NCBI RefSeq assembly: GCF_019357415.1
Contig: NZ_CP048410.1
Location: 3,126,501 to 3,190,500 of the forward strand
Length of the DNA: 64,000 nucleotides
Source of the DNA: Gramella sp. MT6
GTDB taxonomy: Bacteria; Bacteroidota; Bacteroidia; Flavobacteriales; Flavobacteriaceae
Direction: 5' to 3'
Positions 46,017 to 53,289 of the stretch are shown one piece after another (position 1 is the stretch's first letter; each line of letters begins with the position of its first letter). The translations under genes were made by a program, and so were the position numbers. The notes beneath the pieces were generated by a model. That model made no database searches. It was not told the origin of the DNA and worked only from the letters and a program-made list of their open reading frames with translations.

Positions 46017-47571
46017 ATCCTAAAGTTTTGAAAGCGTTTATGAGTTGTTCCTGGCTTTGTTTTTCTTCTTTCAATAATTCTTTAAAATTTCCTTGAATAC
46101 GTTTCATCTCGGTATCAAAGTCAATACCGCTATCGCCATCTATAAATTCAATGTATTTACTAGGAACTAAAGAAAAGTCGTTTTTGGCTATAGTATCAAA
46201 ATGCACTGATTGGCAGTATTCAGGAATATTCTTGTAAGTGGTTTCCCAATCTGGCTCTTGCCAATGGTGATAGTTCTCGGCTACTTTTTCTATATCATTA
46301 GAAGTTAGTTCAATAAATTTTTTTTCATACTCACTTCCCCAACGTCTTAAATCCATAAATAACACTTCCTCTTCTCGATTCCTATAATGGCGTTCTTTAT
46401 CGCCGATAGAACGAGTATGTGCTGTTTTGTTTTTATTGAGGATCCAAACGGTTACGCTTATATCAGTAGTGTAAAACATATTCCTAGGTAAAATTATTAT
46501 AGCTTCCACCAGGTTGTTTTCCACCAATTTTCTCCTAATTTTATATTCTTCGCCACCCCCGGAAAGAGCTCCGTTAGCCAAAATAAAACCGGCAACCCCA
46601 TCATCTGATAGTTTGGAAACCATGTTTAATATCCATCCGTAATTGGCATTGCTTTTAGGAGGCACTTCATAACCCTGCCATCGGGGATCATCTATTAACT
46701 CCTGCGGCCCACGCCAGTCCTTTTGATTAAAGGGCGGGTTGGCCATAATATAATCGGCTTTCAAATCCTTATGCTGATCATTGCTAAAGGTATCGGCCGC
46801 TTTTTCACCCAGATTAGCAGATATCCCCCGAATGGCAAGGTTCATTTTTGCCAGTTTGTAAGTAGTATTGGTGTACTCCTGTCCGTAAATTGAAATTTCC
46901 CGTTTGCTCCCGTGGTGGCTTTCAATAAACTTGATAGACTGCACGAACATTCCACCTGAACCACAAGCCGGGTCATAAATTATTCCTTTATAGGGTTCTA
47001 TCATTTCGGCAATAAGATTTACAATACTCTTTGGTGTATAGAATTCTCCCTTTCCTTTTCCTTCCGCCAAAGCGAATTTGGACAAAAAGTATTCATATAC
47101 ACGCCCCACGATATCCTGGGATTTGTCTTTTTGAGTATCTATTTTATTAATGGTGTCCAAAAGAGACGATAATTTACTTTTGTCCAGTCCTAAGCGGGAA
47201 AAATAATTGTCCGGCAATGCACCCTTTAGAGATGGGTTGTTCTTTTCGATCTGGTTTAACGCGGTATCAATCTTTAGCGCAATATCGTCTTGCTTCGCAT
47301 TTTTAATAAGATAGTTCCATCGAGAAGTCTCTGCTAAGAAAAAGACGTTCTTCATATTGTAGAAGTCTTTCATTTCAAGGTACTTTTCTTTGCCTTCGGC
47401 AACAAGTTCCTCACGGCGCACTTCAAATTTATCACTGGCAAATTTCAGGAAGATAAGCCCGAGCACCACATGTTTGTATTCTGAAGGTTCGATGGAGCCA
47501 CGTAATTTATTCGCAGCATCCCACAGGCTTTCTTCAATAGATTTTTCTTTGGTAGTTTTCTTTTTTGCCAT
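46006..47571 (-). CDS. hsdM: Type I restriction DNA methyltransferase subunit M
   Basis: A 521-residue N6-adenine methyltransferase. The N-terminal helical domain ends near 160, the SAM motif is YDPACGSGGMFVQSI (about residues 200-214), and the catalytic motif IV is IMANPPFNQKDW (about 277-288). The downstream DGVAGFILANGALSGGG and LPRNMFYTTDISVTVWIL are typical of HsdM. It is the first gene of the operon, with no gene on the same strand until the XRE regulator 314 bases upstream. Confidence 0.96.
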   Translation of the reverse strand: MAKKKTTKEKSIEESLWDAANKLRGSIEPSEYKHVVLGLIFLKFASDKFEVRREELVAEGKEKYLEMKDFYNMKNVFFLAETSRWNYLIKNAKQDDIALKIDTALNQIEKNNPSLKGALPDNYFSRLGLDKSKLSSLLDTINKIDTQKDKSQDIVGRVYEYFLSKFALAEGKGKGEFYTPKSIVNLIAEMIEPYKGIIYDPACGSGGMFVQSIKFIESHHGSKREISIYGQEYTNTTYKLAKMNLAIRGISANLGEKAADTFSNDQHKDLKADYIMANPPFNQKDWRGPQELIDDPRWQGYEVPPKSNANYGWILNMVSKLSDDGVAGFILANGALSGGGEEYKIRRKLVENNLVEAIIILPRNMFYTTDISVTVWILNKNKTAHTRSIGDKERHYRNREEEVLFMDLRRWGSEYEKKFIELTSNDIEKVAENYHHWQEPDWETTYKNIPEYCQSVHFDTIAKNDFSLVPSKYIEFIDGDSGIDFDTEMKRIQGNFKELLKEEKQSQEQLINAFKTLGYEL

Positions 47572-47885
47572 TATTAAGATTCGGGTATGTAGTAAATAAT
47601 TATGCTTCCGAGGTAGGGTAGAGTAGCTGGAGCAATTTAGTAAAAATCTTTCTAATGTTAAAGGATTCTAAAGATGAGAAAATGAGTATTTGAATTGCCA
47701 AATATTGTTTGTTCGACATACGATTGATAGGTTAAAGTAGTAAGGACATCGACTTGTACACTTAACTGTTTTCTTTCCTGGTTCCCAAAAATTAAATTTT
47801 TTATCAATACATTATTTGCGATCACAAGTCTTATATACGCAATTTAATGGTTATTTTCCACTCCGATTTAGCGGGATAAAGCAAA
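47572..47885. other. Leader region between hsdM and the XRE gene
   Basis: 314 bases without a gene. It must hold the start of the hsdM transcript unless transcription begins at the XRE gene. No convincing TAnnTTTG promoter or strong hairpin was found on the minus strand. Confidence 0.5.
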
Positions 47886-48146
47886 TTAATTGTAGTCAAA
47901 TAACTCTGTAACTGAAACCTCTAAAACTATTGCCAGGGCTATTAATGTTTCAAAAGTAGGATTAGCCTCCCCCCTCTCTATTTCACCTATAGTTTTTTTA
48001 GATAAAAGGCCCCTTCGATCACTCAGCTCTTGCTGTGAAATATTTCTATTTGGATATTCAAGACTAACAATTCTTTCTCTTAATGACCTTATATGCTTGC
48101 CAAATCTTATTTTATGTTCACTGAATTTTAAGGTATTCTCAATCAT
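47886..48146 (-). CDS. XRE-family HTH regulator, probable controller of the RM operon
   Basis: An 86-residue DNA-binding protein with a helix-turn-helix of the XRE/Cro type: NISQQELSDRRGLLSKKTIGEIERGEANPTFETLIALAIVLEV (residues about 33-76). It resembles the controller proteins of restriction systems. It is divergent from nothing and lies upstream of hsdM on the same strand. A palindrome at 48177-48200, 31 bases before its start codon, is a likely operator through which it could repress itself. Confidence 0.88.
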   Translation of the reverse strand: MIENTLKFSEHKIRFGKHIRSLRERIVSLEYPNRNISQQELSDRRGLLSKKTIGEIERGEANPTFETLIALAIVLEVSVTELFDYN

Positions 48147-48176
48147 ACTATAAAATTCTAGGTTAAAAACAAAAAT

Positions 48177-48200
48177 TATGGTAACCTATAAGGTACCATA
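48177..48200. promoter_or_regulatory. Palindromic operator upstream of the XRE gene
   Basis: A 24-base inverted repeat with half-sites TATGGTA and TACCATA and inner ACCT / AGGT. It sits where autoregulated controller genes usually carry their operator. It also lies just upstream of two TAnnTTTG boxes on the plus strand. Confidence 0.65.
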
Positions 48201-48213
48201 AAATAATTTTTAT

Positions 48214-48240
48214 TATATTTGGTTCATTATAATATATTTG
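48214..48240 (+). promoter_or_regulatory. Two TATATTTG -7 boxes ahead of a structured region
   Basis: TATATTTG occurs at 48214-48221 and 48233-48240 on the plus strand. No gene follows for 650 bases, so the boxes may start a non-coding RNA. The -33 elements are not clear. Confidence 0.4.
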
Positions 48241-48284
48241 CGAAACTTCTTTAAGTAAAATATTAGAAGCATTCGCTTTGAATC

Positions 48285-48393
48285 TCGAATCGAAAACTGG
48301 TAATTTTTAGTACACGAGATGATAGGTGAAGTGCTCACGACCCGGGCGTGGGCTCACTTATTGTGTACAAGGTATACCAGTACCGCGATTCGA
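48285..48393 (+). ncRNA. Candidate structured RNA (nested hairpin, about 109 nt)
   Basis: Four nested complementary segments fit one long hairpin: TCGAATCG (48285-48292) with CGATTCGA (48386-48393); CTGGTA (48297) with TACCAG (48375); GTACAC (48310) with GTGTAC (48363); AAGTG (48329) with CACTT (48355). An apical CTCACG / CGTGGG stem closes on loop ACCCGGG. Internal loops are nearly symmetrical for the outer stems. Upstream are -7-like boxes and 20 bases downstream is a run of six T. It could equally be a folded DNA recombination site. Strand is inferred from the promoter boxes. It matches no family I can name. Confidence 0.5.
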
Positions 48394-48559
48394 TAAGTTG
48401 AGCTTTCACGCCTTTTTTGTATTTAGGTATTTTCTGCTCAATTATTTTTAAAGCATTTGTTTCTTCACTTAAAAAATCGTCGCTACGAATTAACCCTACA
48501 TTTTAAACAAAGGTCAAAGCGGCCGGCATTCCTGTGGAGTGTTTTTATCAAGCTTGTGT

Positions 48560-48720
48560 ACGGGAACAGGAAAACCTTATAAATAATCCCGTGGGTTGTT
48601 ATTACCTCATATAGGTAATGGCAGTTGGGTGGGAAGTCTGCTATTCTTAATAGAAAAGTAGACGGGCAAACTCGGCTTAAGGTCAGATGGCCTTTAGTTA
48701 TTATACGGCAACCTTTTTTT
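48560..48720 (+). ncRNA. Second candidate structured RNA (serial hairpins ending in a T-run)
   Basis: Three hairpins in series: ACGGGA (48560) / TCCCGT (48587); ATTACCT (48601) / AGGTAAT (48613); GTCTGCT (48636) / AGTAGAC (48657). They are followed by a weaker one near CTTAAGG / CCTTTAG, then seven T at 48714-48720. The stretch is GC-richer than its flanks. It could be an RNA with a terminator or a leader of the susC transcript. The ORF on the opposite strand here lacks features of a real gene. Confidence 0.4.
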
Positions 48721-48799
48721 GCGCCAATTTTACAGATTGTTTTAGCCAATAAAAAAATGCATATGGAAAAAAGAAAAGTGAACACTCGTTTTGACGGGT

Positions 48800-48846
48800 A
48801 AAAGCAAAAAAGCCTTCCCTTGAGATTGCAGTCGTACAGGGAAGGC
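48800..48846 (-). terminator. Minus-strand terminator in the susC leader
   Basis: Stem GCCTTCCCT (48812-48820) / AGGGAAGGC (48838-48846); read on the minus strand it is followed by TTTTTTGC. No minus-strand gene ends here, so it would end a transcript antisense to the start of susC. Confidence 0.6.
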
Positions 48847-48891
48847 CTAAGCTTTAATAAAACAAATGTTTCATTTAACTAATGTAAAATT

Positions 48892-51873
48892 ATGAAAAAT
48901 TTTTACAAGCGGGGCATGCTTATCATCATGTTCCTCTTAGCCATGGCCTTATTGGTCATGTTGGCGATGGGTCAAGCCAAAGCGGCAACACCCTCAACTC
49001 CTATTTATTTTTACCAACAGGAAATTACTGGCAAAGTCTCAGAGCCCAAAGGGGAACCATTAGAAGGCGTAACTGTTTTTATTAAAAATAAACGAGTTGG
49101 TGAGGTTACCGCAGCAGACGGATCTTATGCTATCCAGGCTAGCCAAGGGGACACCCTGATATTCTCATTTATAGGTTTTAAATCAAGGGAGGTTGCAGTT
49201 GGTAATCAATCTACCATAAATGTTGTCCTAAAGGAAGATATTGCCTCCTTAAACGAAGTGCTTATCAATGCCGGATACTATACCGTAAAAAGACGTGAAC
49301 GAACCGGTAATATCTCCCGTGTCACGGCTGAGGAAATAGAAAAACAGCCAGTGATAAGTCCATTACAAGCATTACAAGGAAGAATGGCGGGTGTACAGAT
49401 CACCTCTGGAGGAACCAATCCGGGAGCGGCTTCCACCATACAGATTAGGGGAGTTAATAGTCTAAGGAGTGAAGGTAATTATCCTTTATATATTATTGAT
49501 GGGGTACCAATTAGTTCAATTCCCGTAGAAAGTAATTCTCTTCTAGGAAATTCGGGTCTTGACCCTTTAAATAACCTAAACCCTGCAAATATTGAAAGTA
49601 TTGAGGTTCTTAAAGATGCCGATGCCACAGCTATTTACGGTTCTCGTGGAGCCAACGGGGTGGTTCTTATCACTACAAAAACTGGCTTAAAGTCTAGTAA
49701 AGGACTTGAGATGAGGGCCTATACCGGCATATCTTATGTACCTGGAAAAATGGATTTGCTTGAAACACCGCGATATCTTGAATTAAGAAAAGCAGCTTAT
49801 GATAATGACGGTATTGAACCTAATGCCAGCAATGCCTATGATCTTTTGGTATGGGATCAGCAACGTTATACGGACTGGCAGGAATATGCATTTGGTAAAA
49901 ATGCAGAGGTAACTAATGCTAACCTAGCCTTTACTGGAGGAAAAGACCTAACCTCATTTAGAGTAGGCGGCTCTTGGTTTAGCCAGGGCACCGTATATCC
50001 CGGTGATTATAATTATCGCAAGCTTACCGGTAATTTAAGTCTAAACCACTCCTCCCAGAACAGAAAATTAAATTTACAGGTTTCCCTGAATTATGGCCTT
50101 GATAAGAACCAACTTACCGGAGATCTCAACGTTGGTGCCTTAAATTTTCTACCTCCTAACGCACCGGCATTATTGAATGATGATGACTCCCTGAACTGGA
50201 CCGAATGGGCTGAGGCCGGTATAAAGAATCCTCTGGAAGGCTTTTTTAATAGTAATGACATCCAGACGAATAATTTTATCACGAATGCAGGTATTTCTTA
50301 TGAAATTGCAAAAGGCTTAACTCTGAAATCGAGTCTTGGATACACACGGTATGACAGTGACGAATTCTGGAAGTTGCCCGCACGGTCATATAACCCGGCG
50401 GGTAATCCCATAAACCGATCAGTACATCTAAACTCCGTTAGGAAATCATGGATTGTAGAACCACAGTTGGTTTACAATGTCCGTTTTGGAAAGTTAAATA
50501 TGGATCTACTACTGGGCGGTACCATTCAGGAAAATACCAGCTCACGTCAAAGTCTGCAAGGTATAGGTTATGCTTCTGAGGCACTTATTGGCAATCTGGC
50601 GGCCGCAGAGAGTATATTGAATGCACAAAACTCCACGGTTGAGTATAGATATGCTGCGCTATTCTCACGATTGGGATTGAATTGGGATAAAAAATATTAT
50701 CTCAACCTAACCGGCCGAAGGGACGGATCCAGCAGGTTCGGACCTAATAAACGCTTTGCCAATTTCGGAGCTATTGGGACAGCCTGGATCTTCTCTGAAG
50801 AAAGTTTTATGAAAGATCATCTCAACTTTCTCTCCTTAGGTAAACTTCGCGCAAGTTACGGCAGCACGGGGAATGACCAAATTGGTGATTATGGATACCT
50901 CGACGCTTATGGAGCTACCAGAGGACCAGGAGGTCTTTTTCCTACCGGATTGGCCAATCCCGATTATTCCTGGGAGATTAATAAAAAATTGGAAGTGGGA
51001 CTTGAGTTGGCTTTTTGGAATAACCGGGTCAATTTAGGAGGAAGCTGGTATCAAAACCGTTCCTCCAATCAGCTGGTAGGATATACGCTTCCTGCAATCA
51101 CTGGTTTCGGATCTGTCCAGGCCAATTTACCTGCAACAGTCGAGAACCGGGGAACTGAGATAGAATTTAGTAGTATTAATATTGATAATTTGAATTTCAA
51201 ATGGCAGACTTCTTTGAATATAAGTTTTCCAAAAAATGAACTCGTGCGTTATCCAGGTATTGAGGAGTCTTCATACGCCAATACTTACCGCGTTGGTGAG
51301 CCTTTAAATATTTCGCTGAATTATAACTATACAGGGATAGATCCGGAAAGTGGTTATTATTCTTTCCAAGATGTGAATGGTGATAGCAGACTGGATTACC
51401 AGGACAGAATCATTGTAGAAGATCGAACCAGCGAATTCTTTGGCGGTTTAAACAATAGCCTTAGCTACCAAAATTTTCATTTGCAGTTTTTATGGCAATT
51501 CGTCAGGCAAAATGGAAAACTGATATATTATAACGCAGGAAGGCCGGTAAATATCCTCTCAGGATATAATACCGATGACTTTCAACAGCCAACTCAGTCT
51601 TATCAGGGAGCCCTGGCTTATTCAAATGCTATTAACAGCTCACTCTTTACGAGTGACGGTTCTTTTCTCCGTTTAAAAACCCTCTCTCTGAGCTATGATC
51701 TTCCAAAGCAATTTCTTCAGCGTATAGGCATAAACAAATTTCAGTTGTTTTTTAACGGGCAAAACCTCTGGACAATCACGTCTTATAAGGGTATGGATCC
51801 TGAAAATTCTTATGACGGTAATTTTATAGGTAACCTGCGAAGCCTTACCGCAGGAGCTCAAGTAAACTTTTAA
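48892..51873 (+). CDS. SusC/RagA-type TonB-linked outer-membrane transporter
   Basis: A 993-residue outer-membrane importer. Signal sequence to about residue 32 (ALLVMLAMGQAKAAT), then a carboxypeptidase-like domain (TGKVSEPKGEPLEGVTVFI), the plug with LQGRMAGVQITSGGTNPGA and IQIRGVNSLRSEGNYPLYII, DATAIYGSRGANGVVLITTK, and a long barrel ending in LTAGAQVNF. The INAGYYTVKRRERTGNISRV segment at about 125-144 marks a SusC subfamily I associate with peptide-like rather than glycan substrates. No glycan-active enzyme is near; SusD follows by 12 bases and a M16 peptidase completes the operon. Confidence 0.93.
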   Translation: MKNFYKRGMLIIMFLLAMALLVMLAMGQAKAATPSTPIYFYQQEITGKVSEPKGEPLEGVTVFIKNKRVGEVTAADGSYAIQASQGDTLIFSFIGFKSREVAVGNQSTINVVLKEDIASLNEVLINAGYYTVKRRERTGNISRVTAEEIEKQPVISPLQALQGRMAGVQITSGGTNPGAASTIQIRGVNSLRSEGNYPLYIIDGVPISSIPVESNSLLGNSGLDPLNNLNPANIESIEVLKDADATAIYGSRGANGVVLITTKTGLKSSKGLEMRAYTGISYVPGKMDLLETPRYLELRKAAYDNDGIEPNASNAYDLLVWDQQRYTDWQEYAFGKNAEVTNANLAFTGGKDLTSFRVGGSWFSQGTVYPGDYNYRKLTGNLSLNHSSQNRKLNLQVSLNYGLDKNQLTGDLNVGALNFLPPNAPALLNDDDSLNWTEWAEAGIKNPLEGFFNSNDIQTNNFITNAGISYEIAKGLTLKSSLGYTRYDSDEFWKLPARSYNPAGNPINRSVHLNSVRKSWIVEPQLVYNVRFGKLNMDLLLGGTIQENTSSRQSLQGIGYASEALIGNLAAAESILNAQNSTVEYRYAALFSRLGLNWDKKYYLNLTGRRDGSSRFGPNKRFANFGAIGTAWIFSEESFMKDHLNFLSLGKLRASYGSTGNDQIGDYGYLDAYGATRGPGGLFPTGLANPDYSWEINKKLEVGLELAFWNNRVNLGGSWYQNRSSNQLVGYTLPAITGFGSVQANLPATVENRGTEIEFSSINIDNLNFKWQTSLNISFPKNELVRYPGIEESSYANTYRVGEPLNISLNYNYTGIDPESGYYSFQDVNGDSRLDYQDRIIVEDRTSEFFGGLNNSLSYQNFHLQFLWQFVRQNGKLIYYNAGRPVNILSGYNTDDFQQPTQSYQGALAYSNAINSSLFTSDGSFLRLKTLSLSYDLPKQFLQRIGINKFQLFFNGQNLWTITSYKGMDPENSYDGNFIGNLRSLTAGAQVNF

Positions 51874-51885
51874 AACTATATAGTA

Positions 51886-53289
51886 ATGAATATAAAAACA
51901 TTAATAAACCGAACTCTTTTTTTATTGTTTTTGGCCAGTAATTACTCTTGTGAGAAACTGGTAGAGATCGATTCTCCTACCGATAAATTGGTAAGAGAAG
52001 AGGTGTTCAATAACGATCAAACAGCAATTAGCGCCATGGACGGTATCTATAATGAACTTTTCCAGGCTGATTTCTCAAGTGGTTCAAGATCGAGTGTTAC
52101 CGTACTGGGAGGTTTATCGTCGGATAATGTTCAGTATCTCAATTCAGGAAATATCAATATGATGCAGTTCCAGGAGCATGAAATCGATCCAAGCAATCCG
52201 GGTAACTTACAACTATGGACCAGTGCTTATAATATCATCTATTTATGTAATTCTTTGATCGAAGGTTTAGAAAATTCTTCTTCCATTGATGCAGCGCTGC
52301 AGCAGCAGCTTGAAGGAGAAGCAAGGTTCGTTCGGGCTTTCAGTTATTTTCAATTGGTAAATCTTTATGGAGAGGTACCGTTGATACTAAACACCGACTA
52401 TCGGGAAAACGCATTAAAACCGAGGGTAGAAGTCGATGAAATCTACAATTTAATAGAAGAAGACCTACTGATTTCATCAGAAACTCTGAGTTCTTCATAC
52501 AGAAATAGCGAAAGAACCAGCGGGAATAAGTTTGGGGCAAATGCTCTTCTGGCCAGAGTATATCTCTATCAGGAAGATTGGCAGAAAGCTGAAGATTATA
52601 GCAGCCAGGTAATTAATGAAACTGCTTCTTACGAAATACTAGATAACCTGGATGATGTTTTTCTGGCAAATAGCCGGGAGGCTATATGGCAAATTTCTCC
52701 AATCGGTGGTGGCGGAATAGCCTCTAATACGAATGATGGTAGTATGTTTATTATCGATCCTTTCTTCTCTTTTTTTGCCACATTAAAATTAGATGCATCC
52801 ATAATTCCTGAGTTTATTGAAAGTGATATTCGCCGTCAGAATTGGGTTGGATATAATTCATCAAAAGATGCTTTCTTCAGTCATAAATATAAGATTGATG
52901 CCAGTTCAGAATTTCCCATTAAGGAATATTCTATGGTTTTACGTTTAGCTGAGCAATATCTAATTCGGGCAGAAGCAAGAGCAAATTTGGGTAAGATCAA
53001 CGATGCACTAAATGATCTTGACGTGATTCGTAAGCGAGCGGGGTTACCTGCTTTAACGGAGAGTACACCAGGTATAGCTGAGGAAGAATTAATGGAAAAG
53101 ATATTTCGCCAGCGAAGGCTTGAACTATTTACAGAATGGGGACATCGCTGGTTTGATCTTAAAAGAACCGACCGAACTACAAATGTTTTTGGGAATAACT
53201 CAACCTGGCAGAATACAGATATACTTTATCCAATTCCAGCCGAAGAAATTTCAAAAAACCCAAACTTAATTCAGAATGATGGCTATTAA
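51886..53289 (+). CDS. SusD/RagB-type surface lipoprotein
   Basis: A 467-residue outer-membrane lipoprotein that forms the lid over SusC. The signal peptide ends in the lipobox SNYSC (about residues 18-22), and SusD features follow: TAISAMDGIYNELFQ, FVRAFSYFQLVNLYGEVPLI (about 140), EYSMVLRLAEQYLIRAEARANLG and the terminal FRQRRLELFTEWGHRWFDLKR. The last bases overlap the start of the M16 peptidase gene by 14, so production of the three proteins is linked. Confidence 0.93.
   Translation: MNIKTLINRTLFLLFLASNYSCEKLVEIDSPTDKLVREEVFNNDQTAISAMDGIYNELFQADFSSGSRSSVTVLGGLSSDNVQYLNSGNINMMQFQEHEIDPSNPGNLQLWTSAYNIIYLCNSLIEGLENSSSIDAALQQQLEGEARFVRAFSYFQLVNLYGEVPLILNTDYRENALKPRVEVDEIYNLIEEDLLISSETLSSSYRNSERTSGNKFGANALLARVYLYQEDWQKAEDYSSQVINETASYEILDNLDDVFLANSREAIWQISPIGGGGIASNTNDGSMFIIDPFFSFFATLKLDASIIPEFIESDIRRQNWVGYNSSKDAFFSHKYKIDASSEFPIKEYSMVLRLAEQYLIRAEARANLGKINDALNDLDVIRKRAGLPALTESTPGIAEEELMEKIFRQRRLELFTEWGHRWFDLKRTDRTTNVFGNNSTWQNTDILYPIPAEEISKNPNLIQNDGY

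Noticed and set aside
48483..48785. A 100-residue minus-strand ORF in the gap before susC
   Set aside because: It covers the run of hairpins, has Cys- and Leu-rich composition without domain features, and no promoter or neighbour supports it. The hairpins explain the region better.
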